From Lactiplantibacillus plantarum EGD-AQ4 (GTDB lineage: Bacteria > Bacillota > Bacilli > Lactobacillales > Lactobacillaceae): a DNA stretch of 64,000 nt. Location of the stretch: assembly GCF_000463075.2 (NCBI RefSeq), contig NZ_AVAQ01000034.1, positions 62,001 to 126,000 on the forward strand, given 5' to 3'. The notes under the pieces were generated by a model. It made no database searches. It was given only the letters and a program-made list of their open reading frames with translations, and was not told the DNA's origin. Each line of letters begins with the position of its first letter. Position 1 is the first letter of the stretch. Made by a program: the position numbers and the translations under genes. Positions 28,544 to 38,018 of this stretch are shown one piece after another.

Positions 28544-29085
28544 ACGCGATCACCGAATTCTGCGTCATACATCGCCGTAATTTTTGCTTGCAAGTCCGCC
28601 ACGGAATGCCGTCGTGACCGCGCGCAGTCCTTGGCTTCACGCCCACACAACAAACACCGTCGTTTCGGTAATCCTAAGTCAGTCCGAGACAGCGCACGTT
28701 GCGAGCCAGTTTGTAAAATGTCAATATCGTACAATCGTCCGAGCGAATCCTGCTCTTCAAATGCCACCGCCGCGCGCTTACTGGTCGCAAAATCCAGTGG
28801 CAAAATCAAAAAGCGCTCATTACCAGCAGGATGATTCCAGTCCGCCGCCAGCGTATAATCCGTTAGCTGGTCCTCAAAACGCTGAACACCAGCCAAAAAC
28901 AGCCGCCGCAACGCGTCATTATTCTTGATTGGTCCTGGAATATTGAGCTTGATTGCTGCAATCGACGACTTGGGATGCGCGGCCGTCAATTCCTGCTGAA
29001 AGGCCACGCGCTGGTCCCGCGCCGCCAACATATCTGTAATCGTTTGCGGCTTTCCACTCGTAAAAATACTCGCCATACTTGTCAC
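28540..29085 (-). CDS. citX: CitX, apo-citrate lyase phosphoribosyl-dephospho-CoA transferase
   Basis: Transfers the phosphoribosyl-dephospho-CoA prosthetic group onto Ser of the citrate lyase gamma subunit CitD. Shows the CitX pattern: IAAIKLNIPGPIKN, FILPLDFATSKRAAVAFEE, GRLYDIDILQTGS, GLPKRRCLLCGREAKDCARSRRH. At 181 aa it is of normal size. The start could be GTG at 29085 (3 nt after AGGAAG) or ATG at 29076 (12 nt after); both are marginal. It lies about 3.8 kb from citF and in a separate transcription unit with a LysR gene, instead of in the usual citCDEFXG order. Confidence 0.9.
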   Translation of the reverse strand: MTSMASIFTSGKPQTITDMLAARDQRVAFQQELTAAHPKSSIAAIKLNIPGPIKNNDALRRLFLAGVQRFEDQLTDYTLAADWNHPAGNERFLILPLDFATSKRAAVAFEEQDSLGRLYDIDILQTGSQRALSRTDLGLPKRRCLLCGREAKDCARSRRHSVADLQAKITAMYDAEFGDRV

Positions 29086-29159
29086 TTTCTTCCTATTATA
29101 AATACTTATACACTCAGCTTAACTGAAAACACGGAATTTTGAAACCGATTTTATCCGAA

Positions 29160-29350
29160 TTTGGGCAATTTTGTCTCACGGTTTTTGAGACTCTAGCGGC
29201 AGACCTGCAAGCCCGGGACTGCCGAAAACAGTATGGGCTTGCGTAACGCTGCATTGGAGAGGACGTCAATTCAAGTCTGCGTCTCCTGCTCAAGCATTGT
29301 GAGCCAACTCCAGAAGTCAAGCGATAGCGAGTGTCGCCCAAGATTGCCAC
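29160..29350 (+). repeat. Possible short, diverged relative of elements E1-E4
   Basis: Non-coding. The order of motifs recalls the left module of E1-E4: CTGCCGAAAACAG...GGGCTTGCGTAACG (compare GCTGGAAACA...GTTAGCGTAAAC), then GGACGTCAATTCAAGTCTG...CTCAAG (compare GGACACAGATTTAAGCCG...CTTAAAT). Own hairpins include GCAAGCCC/GGGCTTGC and GGAGAGGAC/GTCTGCGTCTCC. Similarity is weak; it may be an unrelated structured leader or terminator region of citX/frdA. Confidence 0.35.
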
Positions 29351-29381
29351 GGCTGTATTTTGAGTTATTATCAATTTCACC

Positions 29382-29430
29382 AAAAAAAGTTGCCCCGACA
29401 ATCCATCACTGAATTCTCAAAGCAACTTTA
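29382..29430 (-). terminator. Terminator of the fumarate reductase gene
   Basis: On the minus strand AAAGTTGC pairs with GCAACTTT, followed by TTTTTT; the loop is long (28 nt). Confidence 0.65.
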
Positions 29431-29467
29431 AATTTATCAGCTCAACGCAGAACTAGCACTGGCTAAA

Positions 29468-30856
29468 TTACTGTAAATATTTGAACATCTGTTGTCCGGC
29501 TTGACGACCGAAGATGACCGTTTCGGCAATTGAGTTACCGCCGATCCGGTTATTGCCGTGCAGCCCGCCAACGACTTCACCAGCTGCGAATAACCCGTTG
29601 ATTGGTTGGTCCTGTTTGTCCAGAACTTGGGTCGCTGGGTTAATGCCAACGCCACCCATGGTGTAATGGACAGCCGGTGCAATGTGAATCGCATAGAATG
29701 GGCCTTTGGCAATATCGCGGTCCATCCCAGTCGTCCGGTTGAAGGCGGTATCCGCATGGTTAGCAACAGCTTGATTCCAATCCGCAACTGTCTGGGTCAA
29801 CGTATCTGCGTCTAAACCGGCTTCAGTCGCTAATGCCGCCAAATCAGCACCAGTTTTGACCAAACCAATGTGGTCGTAGAATTCAACGGCCTTGACCCGG
29901 TCACGAATGCCGCGGTCAAAAATCAGATAAGCACCGGTACCACCGAGTTGGTCGATGGCGGCGGTCACGTTCTTACGTGTGTCCAATTCGTTGACAAACC
30001 GCTTACCTTGCTGGTCGACGAGAATCGCCCCTTCACCACGAACGGCTTCACCAATCAAGTACGCATGGTCCGTATCTTGTTGTACGGTCGGGTGTACTTG
30101 GACTTGATCCATATCAACCACCTTAGCCCCAACGGCTTCAGCCAATAAGATACCGTCGCCGGTCGCACCAGGTTGATTCGTGGTTTGATAATTTTTGAGG
30201 TCATCGCGATATTTGCCCAATAAGGCTTTGTTGGCGCCAAAGCCACCGGTTGCTAAGAGGACGGCACCAGCGTTGATGGTTACCGCACCATTAGCGGTGG
30301 TTGCCTTGACCCCGGTAATTTTACCATCCGTCTGAACTAGTTGGTCAACCTTGATATCCGTAAACAATGGTAACTTAGCCGCCGCCACTTGTTTCAACAA
30401 TTCGGTGACCAGGAAGCCGCCAATTGGGGCCATGGAACTTGGGCGGTGGGTCCGCATGACGCTCATCCCACCCGTAATCGTCAAGTCGTCTAGTTTAATC
30501 CCATGGTCCGCTAACCAGTCGATGGCTAATGCACTGTGTTCCGTGAAGAACTTCAACAGTGCTTGGTTATTCAGATTGCCGCCGCCTTTGAGCGTTTCAT
30601 CATAGAAATCACCAAAACTATCGACAATGTGATGATGCAGTTGGACATTGGTTTCAGCAGCATTCATCCCCGAAGAAGCCCGCGTCGTGTTACCTCCGAT
30701 TTTTGGCATTTTTTCTAAGATCACCGGTTTTAAGCCGAGTTCGTGAGCTTGAATCGCTGCGGTCAAGCCAGCACCACCCGATCCAATAATGACCACGTCA
30801 TAGGTTGTTTTTAAATCCGCTAAAGCGGTTGGCGTAAACGTAAATTTGTCAGCCAT
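29468..30856 (-). CDS. Flavoprotein fumarate reductase (FAD-binding, soluble type)
   Basis: FAD enzyme of the succinate dehydrogenase/fumarate reductase flavoprotein family, probably reducing fumarate to succinate as an electron sink. N-terminal dinucleotide fold TYDVVIIGSGGAGLTAA (about residues 18-34), EKMPKIGGNTTRASSGMNAA, capping-domain text RGEGAILVDQQGKRFVNE and C-terminal HYTMGGVGINP, AAGEVVGGLHGNNRIGGNS. At 462 aa it lacks the heme and FMN domains of larger flavocytochrome or OsmC-type relatives, and there is no FrdB or membrane subunit, so the electron donor is unclear. The start is the ATG at 30856 (GGAG 7 nt upstream). Next to fumC, it completes a malate-fumarate-succinate branch. 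Confidence 0.85.
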   Translation of the reverse strand: MADKFTFTPTALADLKTTYDVVIIGSGGAGLTAAIQAHELGLKPVILEKMPKIGGNTTRASSGMNAAETNVQLHHHIVDSFGDFYDETLKGGGNLNNQALLKFFTEHSALAIDWLADHGIKLDDLTITGGMSVMRTHRPSSMAPIGGFLVTELLKQVAAAKLPLFTDIKVDQLVQTDGKITGVKATTANGAVTINAGAVLLATGGFGANKALLGKYRDDLKNYQTTNQPGATGDGILLAEAVGAKVVDMDQVQVHPTVQQDTDHAYLIGEAVRGEGAILVDQQGKRFVNELDTRKNVTAAIDQLGGTGAYLIFDRGIRDRVKAVEFYDHIGLVKTGADLAALATEAGLDADTLTQTVADWNQAVANHADTAFNRTTGMDRDIAKGPFYAIHIAPAVHYTMGGVGINPATQVLDKQDQPINGLFAAGEVVGGLHGNNRIGGNSIAETVIFGRQAGQQMFKYLQ

Positions 30857-31058
30857 CAAATTACTCCTCTCAATTCATCACACACCGCGTTACCGATGTG
30901 GATCGATCCATTTTCATTAAGTTTATTTTTCAAGGTAATTATCCCCGCACCCGATAAACTAGCCTTAAGCGGATACGGGCCACCATTCCACTCGCGGAAC
31001 AATGACCCGTCACCAGCCTAGTCGCTGCTCGCTACAGGAGCGCTGTCACTAGTTTACC

Positions 31059-32441
31059 TTAATTATCAATATTGGTCATATCAATTGGAACCATCCATTC
31101 GTCGAACTGTTCCGCTGTGACTTTGCCAGACTTGATGGCCGCTTCACGCAAGGTCGTGCCCGCCTTTTCAGCTTGTTGGGCAATCACCGCACTGTCATGG
31201 TAACCAATGTGTGGTGACAACGCCGTAACAGTCATCAAGGAACGGTCCACTAATTCAGCCATCCGGTCTTCGTTGATCGTCAAACCAGCAATCATCCGGT
31301 CTGCGAAGCCTGTAATCGTACCGGCTAATAATTCGGCGGATTCCAAGAAAGCGTCAATTAGCACGGTCTTGTAAACGTTCATTTCAAAGTTACCTTGACT
31401 AGAAGCTAAGTCAACGACCACGTCATTCCCCATGACCCGGACCGCTGCCATGGTAATTGCTTCAGCTTGAGTTGGGTTGACCTTCCCAGGCATGATCGAT
31501 GAACCTGGTTCGTTAGCCGGAATGTTCAATTCATCATATCCAGCCCGTGGACCACTGGCAAGGAACCGCACGTCATTGGCGATCTTCATCAAATCAGCGG
31601 CTAACGTCTTGATGGCACCGTGGACCACGTTCAAACCGGAGTGATGCGCTAAGCCATAGAACTTATTGGAATCAGCCGTAAATTCAATGCCGTACAGTTT
31701 GCTCATGGCAGCGGCAATGTTTTCAGCAAAATGTGGTGCCGCATTCAGTCCAGTACCGACAGCCGTACCACCCATCGCCAATTCGCCCAAGGTTGGGTTC
31801 AATTGCTTCAAGTAAGCAATGTCATGTTCGATGGCACTTGCCCAGCCACTGACTTCTTGGCCAAATGTTAATGGCGTTGCGTCTTGCAAATGGGTCCGGC
31901 CAATCTTAACAACGCGCCAGTACTTCTTTTGTTTAGCTTTTAATTCATCTAATAAGTGTTCGGCAGCCGCAATCAACTTGTCGACAGCAACGGCAGCGGT
32001 GATGTTCATGGCGGTTGGGAAAATGTCGTTTGAACTTTGACCATGGTTAACATCGTCGTTTGGTAAAATTTCAACGTCTGGGTTGAGTTTGCCAGCCATA
32101 TGGGCAACGACTTCGTTCACGTTCATGTTGGTTTGAGTCCCTGAACCAGTTTGATAAACAACTAATGGAAAGTCCTTCCGCAAGTCTTCATCGTCTAACG
32201 CCAACAGTTTATCAATGGCGGCTACGATCAAATCAGCCTTTTCGGCGGTCATTGCTTCAACTTCCTTGTTCGCAATGGCAGCGGCCCGTTTGATTTGCAA
32301 GAGTGCCCGGATAATTTCTAGTGGCATCTTCGTACCAGTTGGGAAATTATGGCGACTCCGTTCAGTTTGGGCGCCCCATAGCGCGGTAGCTGGAATTTTA
32401 ACTTCGCCTAAAGTATCTGATTCTACACGATATTCTGTCAT
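31059..32441 (-). CDS. fumC: Class II fumarate hydratase
   Basis: Reversible hydration of fumarate to malate; in this setting it probably runs malate to fumarate. 460-aa class II fumarase with GSSIMPGKVNP signature near residue 310, VVYQTGSGTQTNMN, DDVNHGQSSND and KIGRTHLQDATPL. The ATG at 32441 has GGAGG 8 nt upstream; a TTG five codons earlier is not used. The upstream region holds a palindromic cre-like site (32467-32480) and a TGACTATAGTCA palindrome. It is a separate unit from the fumarate reductase gene (about 200 nt gap). Confidence 0.95.
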   Translation of the reverse strand: MTEYRVESDTLGEVKIPATALWGAQTERSRHNFPTGTKMPLEIIRALLQIKRAAAIANKEVEAMTAEKADLIVAAIDKLLALDDEDLRKDFPLVVYQTGSGTQTNMNVNEVVAHMAGKLNPDVEILPNDDVNHGQSSNDIFPTAMNITAAVAVDKLIAAAEHLLDELKAKQKKYWRVVKIGRTHLQDATPLTFGQEVSGWASAIEHDIAYLKQLNPTLGELAMGGTAVGTGLNAAPHFAENIAAAMSKLYGIEFTADSNKFYGLAHHSGLNVVHGAIKTLAADLMKIANDVRFLASGPRAGYDELNIPANEPGSSIMPGKVNPTQAEAITMAAVRVMGNDVVVDLASSQGNFEMNVYKTVLIDAFLESAELLAGTITGFADRMIAGLTINEDRMAELVDRSLMTVTALSPHIGYHDSAVIAQQAEKAGTTLREAAIKSGKVTAEQFDEWMVPIDMTNIDN

Positions 32442-32466
32442 GTTAATAACCTCCAATTAATGTGTT

Positions 32467-32480
32467 GGTAAGCGCTTACT
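32467..32480. promoter_or_regulatory. cre (CcpA) site upstream of fumC
   Basis: GGTAAGCGCTTACT, centred on a perfect GTAAGCGCTTAC palindrome, 12/14 to the cre consensus, just before the fumC ribosome site. Suggests glucose repression of the succinate branch. Confidence 0.6.
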
Positions 32481-32534
32481 AAATGTGTGAAAAAAATAAC
32501 ATTTAATTCATAAATTAAGTTTAGCGCCCAGATA

Positions 32535-32546
32535 TGACTATAGTCA
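32535..32546. promoter_or_regulatory. Palindromic operator candidate upstream of fumC
   Basis: TGACTATAGTCA is a perfect 12-bp palindrome. It overlaps TATAGTCAAA (32539-32548), a 10-mer found also in the mleS/mleR control region. A LysR-type regulator is the likeliest reader (inference). The remaining ~300 nt to the citF terminator are AT-rich with no gene seen. Confidence 0.45.
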
Positions 32547-32848
32547 AACGCCAATTTAGTTATAAATTTTAGTTATGAGGTTGATGTATCAGGTGTTAAG
32601 TGCCCATAATTTGGTTCAATGGCAATCACGATAAAAATGTTTATTTTTTCACATGTTCTAATTTATTTACGCTGATTAATTTTACTGAAAATCAGCACTT
32701 TTTTACTTTTCTCACAGCCAAAAGCGACGAGAAATCACGTCAGCTGACGGACAGTCCTTCAAACAATCGGACCATTTCAATCATGAAACATGTTCTTGCT
32801 AATCAGACACAAAACACCCCCTACTCAATTCACACCGATTCACCTTAA

Positions 32849-32892
32849 ATAAAAATGACCCAGCTGGCAATTGACCAGCAAGGTCATTTTTA
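32849..32892. terminator. Terminator of the cit operon
   Basis: AAAAATGACC pairs with GGTCATTTTTA, with an inner GCTGG/CCAGC helix; placed just after the citF stop on the minus strand. Confidence 0.85.
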
Positions 32893-32905
32893 TCATCAGT
32901 ATAGG

Positions 32906-34444
32906 CTAGTCCTTAACCGCTTTGATCGTATCAATAATCGTGCCGTCGCGATATTCAATCAATGCGACAGTCCGGTCTGTGAATTCAAGTGGTTGTGGTT
33001 GACCGACTTTCTTTTCGGCCATTTGTTGAAGTTCTTCAATCGTATAAACGGGCACACCTGGGACGTGGCTCAATGCCTTGACCAAGTCTTGGCGGCGTGG
33101 GTTGATGGCAATCCCATATTCAGTGACCACGACATCAATCGAATCGCCTGGTGTCACGACCGTCGTAACATCCGGCACGATCGTGGCTAACCGGCCCCGA
33201 ACGAGTGGTGCAGAGATGATCGTCAATTTGGCCGTGGCAGCGTCTTGGTGACCACCGATTGCGCCCCGAATGACCCCATCAGAGCCAGACATGACGTTGA
33301 CGTTGAAGTGGGTGTCGACTTCTAAGGCACTGAGAATGGCGACATCTAATTGATCGACCATCGCACCCTTGTTGTCAGGATCCGCGTACCAGGAAGCGTC
33401 GATTTCTTGTTGATTGGGGTTGGCGTGCATCGAAGCCGCGGCGCCCTTATCAAAGTCTTGAACGTCCATGACTTTGTCGACTAACCCTTCTTCGAGCAAG
33501 TCCGTGGTTGGTTTGGTAATCCCACCGAGTGCAAACGATGCTTTGATTTGATTATCGAGCATAGCTTGGCGCAAGTAACGGGTTACGGCCAACGCTGCAC
33601 CACCGGAACCAGTTTGGAATGAGAAGCCGTCCTTGAAGTATGGTGAGTTGACGATGACATCATTGACCGTCTGGGCAATCTTCAATTCCTTTGGATCCTT
33701 GGTAAAGCGCGTTGCACCAGAACCAATCTTGTCTGGATCACCGACCTGGTCAACTTTGACCACGTAATCGACTTGCGTTTGCTTGATTGAAGCTGGCGTA
33801 TTTGGATAGGCAACTAAGTTATCCGTGAGTAAAACCACTTGATCAGCATATTGCGCATCCATCAATGCATAACCTAATGAACCGAAGACTGCTTTACCAG
33901 CCATCCCATTCGCATTACCTAACCGATCCGCATTTGGAACGCCCAGGAAGGCCACGTCAATCTTAATATCGCCGTGTTCGATGGCCCGCGCCCGATTACC
34001 GTGTGAACGGAAGATGACCGGATTCTTCAAGCCACCGTGTGAAACAAAGTCGCCGAGTGAGCCACGCATCCCAGAACTGGTGATGTTGGTAATCGTCCCC
34101 GCTTTGATGGCTTCAATCACCATATCGTTCATGACGCCCGTTAATGAGGAAGGTGCCAAAGTCAGGTCCTGAATACCGGCATCAATGATTGCCCGCATGA
34201 CTTGGTTGAAGACGAAATCCCCATTCCGAAAATGGTGGTGAAATGAAATTGTCATGCCATCTTTGACCGTGGCCTTGACCACGTCTTTAATTGAATCAAC
34301 GACCTTATCATCACCGGTTGAAACGTGGACTTTTGGAGCGACCCGCTGAATTTCGGGATGGCCGATTTCAGTGGATTTGAAGCCCTGGTAGTTTAACTTC
34401 GACAATAATTCATCTGGTAATTCACGGTTTACGCTATTTTTCAA
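32906..34444 (-). CDS. citF: Citrate lyase alpha subunit (citrate CoA-transferase)
   Basis: Exchanges acetyl for citryl on the acyl-carrier subunit, the first step in cleavage of citrate to acetate and oxaloacetate. Features of Cit[77 protein letters not shown]. The probable start is TTG at 34444 with GAGGAGGG 8 nt upstream, giving 512 aa and an 11-nt overlap with citE; an in-frame Met at 34465 lies further inside citE. Last gene of the operon, followed by a terminator. Confidence 0.93.
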   Translation of the reverse strand: MKNSVNRELPDELLSKLNYQGFKSTEIGHPEIQRVAPKVHVSTGDDKVVDSIKDVVKATVKDGMTISFHHHFRNGDFVFNQVMRAIIDAGIQDLTLAPSSLTGVMNDMVIEAIKAGTITNITSSGMRGSLGDFVSHGGLKNPVIFRSHGNRARAIEHGDIKIDVAFLGVPNADRLGNANGMAGKAVFGSLGYALMDAQYADQVVLLTDNLVAYPNTPASIKQTQVDYVVKVDQVGDPDKIGSGATRFTKDPKELKIAQTVNDVIVNSPYFKDGFSFQTGSGGAALAVTRYLRQAMLDNQIKASFALGGITKPTTDLLEEGLVDKVMDVQDFDKGAAASMHANPNQQEIDASWYADPDNKGAMVDQLDVAILSALEVDTHFNVNVMSGSDGVIRGAIGGHQDAATAKLTIISAPLVRGRLATIVPDVTTVVTPGDSIDVVVTEYGIAINPRRQDLVKALSHVPGVPVYTIEELQQMAEKKVGQPQPLEFTDRTVALIEYRDGTIIDTIKAVKD

Positions 34445-35348
34445 TGTAATTGCCCTCCTCATCAAGTAAGTTGGAAACCTTGGCTAACTGCATGACCCGC
34501 TGTGCACGCAAGACGACTGGCCGGTCGACCATTTGACCATTCATTGAGATGACCCCGGAGCCTTTGATGCGGGCTTCTTCGATGGCAGCAATCACTTTTT
34601 GAGCCTTAACAACTTCATCCTTAGTTGGTTCGTAGACCGAGTTGACCATTGGAATCTGCCGTGGGTTGACCAGTGACTTACCATCAAAGCCGAGTTGATG
34701 GATGTGACGCGTTTCACGGTAGAAGCCATCTGGATCAGCCATATTCGTGAAGACCGTATCGAAGGCGGCAATCCCAGCGGCCCGTGCAGCGTGGAGGACC
34801 ATGTTGCGGGCAAATTCGAGTTCGGCGCCATCTGGATAACGGTGCGTCTTCATGTCAGTGGTGTAATCTTCAGCGGAGAGCGCAATCCCAATCATTCGGT
34901 CCGAAGCAGCGGCAATCGCCGGCGCATTCAAGACCCCTTTGGCACTTTCGATGGCGGCCATCAAATGAGTCGTGCCAACCGGTAAGCCAAATTCAGTTTC
35001 TGCGGCAGCCACGTCTTTTTCAAGTTGTTGAATCATTTCAGCCGATTCGACCTTTGGCAACCGAATCACGTCGATGCCTGCCTTGACCATCGCTTTGACG
35101 TCATTGGCGTAGTATGGCGTATCCAAGCCATTGATCCGCACGACTAATTCGGCATTGCCGTAATCTTGCGTTTTAAGCGCTTCATAGACTAGAACCCGGG
35201 CCGCATCCTTTTCAGCCATTGAAACGGCATCTTCCAGGTCAAACATGATTGAATCGGCGCCATAGATTCCCGCGTCCTTGACCATGGCCGGATTATTACC
35301 GGGCACAAACATCATTGTCCGCCGTAAGCGTTCTTCTTTTTCAGCCAT
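34434..35348 (-). CDS. citE: Citrate lyase beta subunit (citryl-ACP lyase)
   Basis: Splits citryl-ACP to acetyl-ACP and oxaloacetate. HpcH/HpaI-aldolase-type TIM barrel of 304 aa with [51 protein letters not shown] and [13 protein letters not shown]. The ATG overlaps the citD stop (TAATG) and has GGGAGG upstream; the frame is open further 5' but inside citD. Confidence 0.95.
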   Translation of the reverse strand: MAEKEERLRRTMMFVPGNNPAMVKDAGIYGADSIMFDLEDAVSMAEKDAARVLVYEALKTQDYGNAELVVRINGLDTPYYANDVKAMVKAGIDVIRLPKVESAEMIQQLEKDVAAAETEFGLPVGTTHLMAAIESAKGVLNAPAIAAASDRMIGIALSAEDYTTDMKTHRYPDGAELEFARNMVLHAARAAGIAAFDTVFTNMADPDGFYRETRHIHQLGFDGKSLVNPRQIPMVNSVYEPTKDEVVKAQKVIAAIEEARIKGSGVISMNGQMVDRPVVLRAQRVMQLAKVSNLLDEEGNYIEK

Positions 35349-35638
35349 TATAAGACCTCCCATGCTGGTGTCGTTTCTTCCAATGCGCGTTGGGCAGCGG
35401 TAATCGTCCGTGCTTTGATGACACAATCTAACGCACCCTTATCCACTGCCTTGACCTTAGCATTTTCGATGCCGAGTTGTTGCAGCGTCGTCGTGATGAC
35501 TTGTTTGATTTGGGCCCCAAATTGCTTGATGACATCTGATTCCAAGTCAATCTGAATCCCGGTGCCTCCCGCAGCCAACATGATTTGAATATCGGAAGAT
35601 TCCAACGTTCCGGCCACAGCCGTAGTCTTAATTTCCAT
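35348..35638 (-). CDS. citD: Citrate lyase acyl carrier protein (gamma subunit)
   Basis: 96-aa carrier subunit whose Ser14 (in AGTLESSDI) receives the phosphoribosyl-dephospho-CoA group made by CitG and attached by CitX. C-terminal ETTPAWEVL fits the family. Overlaps citC by 11 nt at its start and citE by one base at its end. Confidence 0.93.
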   Translation of the reverse strand: MEIKTTAVAGTLESSDIQIMLAAGGTGIQIDLESDVIKQFGAQIKQVITTTLQQLGIENAKVKAVDKGALDCVIKARTITAAQRALEETTPAWEVL

Positions 35639-36683
35639 TAATTTTCATTCCTTCCTGAATACGCTTCTGTAATGTTGCTAAATGAGCTTTAATAAAACGC
35701 GCCGTCGTGGACGGTACGAGTTGGTCTAACTGAGTTAACTCGCCAGTTTGAATCACCTGGCGAACGGTCCGGGCTGAGATGGGCTCAGTTCCGACCGTTT
35801 TACGCGGAACCACCTGTAACGCCACTTTTGGCGGTAACTCGCGTTGTAGGACCTGATTATAAATGCCGGTCGTACGCGACGTTGGCTCTGTTCCAACGAA
35901 CCGGGTCGCCAGATGCAGCCGTGGCGCTAATTGGTCGCGGAAGAGCCTTGCATCCAAGGTGGTTTGCGCCTTGATGGCACTGTCCGCGGAGTCTAAGAAA
36001 TAAGCGGGAAAGGTGGCGGCGCTCACGAGATAGTCGCCACCACTGACGACCCGGACGTTGGCTAGGTCCGCGGTGCCCTGTCGAACTAAATCAAGCCGTT
36101 CGGTGGTTTTGAATAAACTAGCATCGTTGGCGACCACGAAGACGTACACCAAGTCACAGGCCGCAGCCGCTTGAACGACCAGTTCGCGATGTCCACGAGT
36201 AAACGGGTTAGCGTTCATCACGATCGCACCAATGCGCTTGTTTTCCTGGTCCGGAATCGTCGGTAATTGCTGGACAAAGTCGGTAATATCCGGCGTTCCA
36301 TTTTCAAGTACCGCCGCTTCATCCGAGTGGGCCAGTTCTTTAAACCCCACGTGTTGAAAGCTCTGCGAATACTTAGCTTTCGTGAAGACCATCAGATGAA
36401 ATTGCTGAGCTTGAAACGCGCGACTGACTAGTGCGCTCACGATTTGATTGAACCGCGCTCCCGGCTGACTATCGCGGTTACAAACGCCAATGTATTTGAG
36501 GACGTTCCCCGCTAAGGAGCCGGTCCCAACTAACTGGTCGTCTTCCATCAGGCCCAAGGTCAAGTCAATTTGGCCCACTTCTTGATCACTGAAATTAGTG
36601 ATGTCCAGCGAGCTTAAGAATTGTTGCCACTGGGTGCGTTCGCGCGAATTATTCAGTTGTAGCTCAACGACTTGCGCTGTCAT
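35628..36683 (-). CDS. citC: [Citrate (pro-3S)-lyase] ligase
   Basis: Acetylates the CitD prosthetic group with acetate and ATP, switching citrate lyase on. 351 aa: an N-terminal GNAT-like domain (about 1-120), then a nucleotidyltransferase domain with IGAIVMNANPFTRGHREL, in which TRGH takes the place of HxGH, and RTTGIYNQVLQRELPP plus ISARTVRQ (ISxxxxR-type motif). Overlaps citD; 11 nt after the upstream gene. Confidence 0.93.
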   Translation of the reverse strand: MTAQVVELQLNNSRERTQWQQFLSSLDITNFSDQEVGQIDLTLGLMEDDQLVGTGSLAGNVLKYIGVCNRDSQPGARFNQIVSALVSRAFQAQQFHLMVFTKAKYSQSFQHVGFKELAHSDEAAVLENGTPDITDFVQQLPTIPDQENKRIGAIVMNANPFTRGHRELVVQAAAACDLVYVFVVANDASLFKTTERLDLVRQGTADLANVRVVSGGDYLVSAATFPAYFLDSADSAIKAQTTLDARLFRDQLAPRLHLATRFVGTEPTSRTTGIYNQVLQRELPPKVALQVVPRKTVGTEPISARTVRQVIQTGELTQLDQLVPSTTARFIKAHLATLQKRIQEGMKINGN

Positions 36684-36694
36684 CTGGAACCCTC

Positions 36695-37858
36695 CTATGC
36701 TTGACTCGTCTCAGCCGAAGCGGCGACCGCGGCCGTCACATTTGGGACGACGGCGGGATCGAACACGCTTGGGACAATCGCCTGCGCGGTCGGATTTTTG
36801 ACCGTCGCTGCCAATGCCTTGGCGATTTTCACTTGCAGGTCATCATCGACTTGTTTGACCCCATTTTCGAGGAGTCCTTTGAACAACCCTGGGAAGGCCA
36901 AAATATTATTGACCTGATTTGGATACTGACTCGAACCAGTCGCAATCACCGCCGCACCCGCTTTTTCAGCGACGGCCGGATCAATTTCTGGAACCGGGTT
37001 CGCCAACGCGAAAATGATTGGATCATGATTCATCAAGTGCACGGCGCCGGCGGACAACACGTTGGCATCCGACAAGCCGATGAACGCGTCTTGGTTGGCC
37101 ATCACCTTCGCCAGTGGTTGGCCCTTCAACGCTGCCGGTGTGCCGAGCTGCTTGGCTAAGTCCCGTTGATAGCGGTTATAGCGCGAATCATTCGCAGTCA
37201 CGACGCCGTATACATCGACCAGTGTCAGTTGTTTGACACCGACTGCCGCCAGCAAACGGGCGGTGGCCAAACCAGAAGCCCCGACGCCATTCACAACGAC
37301 TCGCAGCTGTTGCAAGGATTTGCCAACCACGTGGGCGGCGTTGATCAATCCTGCCAACACCACGATGGCCGTCCCTTCTTGGTCGTCATGGTAGACCGGA
37401 ATGTTCAACTCAGCTTTGAGCGCGGCTTCCAATTCAAAACACTTGGGCGCCGTAATATCTTCAAGATGAATTCCAGCAAACGAGAGTGACAGGTTCTTGA
37501 TGGTCTTGACCATTTCAGGAACGCTGACTTGATTGAGTGCTAACGGAATCGCGTTGATACCAGCTAAGTTTTTATAGAGTAGCGCCTTACCTTCGACGAC
37601 CGGCAGCCCACCAGCCGGGCCAATGTTACCGAGTCCCAGGACGGCCGACCCATCCGTAATCAGGGCGACTAATTTGCCGCTCATCGTGTACTTCGCCTTT
37701 AGTTCGGGATGGGCCGCAATCAGCTTTGAAATCACTGCGACTCCCGGGGTATAAGCCTGTCCGAGTTCTGCTTTGTCCGTCACTGCCAAATCCGATTTGA
37801 CTTCCAACACACCGGTATGTGCCGCGTGCAGCTTTAGAATTTCATCTTGTTCAACCAT
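36695..37858 (-). CDS. Malic enzyme family protein, CitM-like oxaloacetate decarboxylase
   Basis: 387-aa NAD(P)-malic-enzyme fold: AYTPGVAVIS, ALITDGSAVLGLGNIGPAGGLPVVEGKA, HLEDITAPKCFELE, VYHDDQEGTAIVVLAGL and the nucleotide loop VVNGVGASGLATARLL. As first gene of citCDEF it corresponds to CitM of Lactococcus-type clusters, which decarboxylates the oxaloacetate released by citrate lyase to pyruvate; true malic enzyme (mae) activity is the alternative. Divergent from a SorC-family regulator across an AT-rich region. Codon use is like its neighbours. Confidence 0.85.
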   Translation of the reverse strand: MVEQDEILKLHAAHTGVLEVKSDLAVTDKAELGQAYTPGVAVISKLIAAHPELKAKYTMSGKLVALITDGSAVLGLGNIGPAGGLPVVEGKALLYKNLAGINAIPLALNQVSVPEMVKTIKNLSLSFAGIHLEDITAPKCFELEAALKAELNIPVYHDDQEGTAIVVLAGLINAAHVVGKSLQQLRVVVNGVGASGLATARLLAAVGVKQLTLVDVYGVVTANDSRYNRYQRDLAKQLGTPAALKGQPLAKVMANQDAFIGLSDANVLSAGAVHLMNHDPIIFALANPVPEIDPAVAEKAGAAVIATGSSQYPNQVNNILAFPGLFKGLLENGVKQVDDDLQVKIAKALAATVKNPTAQAIVPSVFDPAVVPNVTAAVAASAETSQA

Positions 37859-38018
37859 CTTGTCATGCCTTCTCTTTCGTCAAAATACCGTTCATCTTTG
37901 TTAAATTCAGTGTACGACCATTTTTAAAAAATATCAAATTTAATCTTTATTTTTTAATTTTTTAAAATGCCGTTTATCTGGTATAATGAACTTATCTTTA
38001 AACGAAGAGGTCATCGAT
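37859..38018. promoter_or_regulatory. cit operon / SorC regulator divergent control region
   Basis: Very AT-rich, with TTTTTAAAAAATATC and TTAATTTTTTAAAA (37954-37967). The second, a 14-mer, recurs exactly upstream of the ldh/DASS operon (41533-41546). A TATAAT -10 for the regulator gene sits at 37982-37987. CitI-type regulators of related bacteria bind AT-rich operators, so these are candidate sites (inference). Confidence 0.55.
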
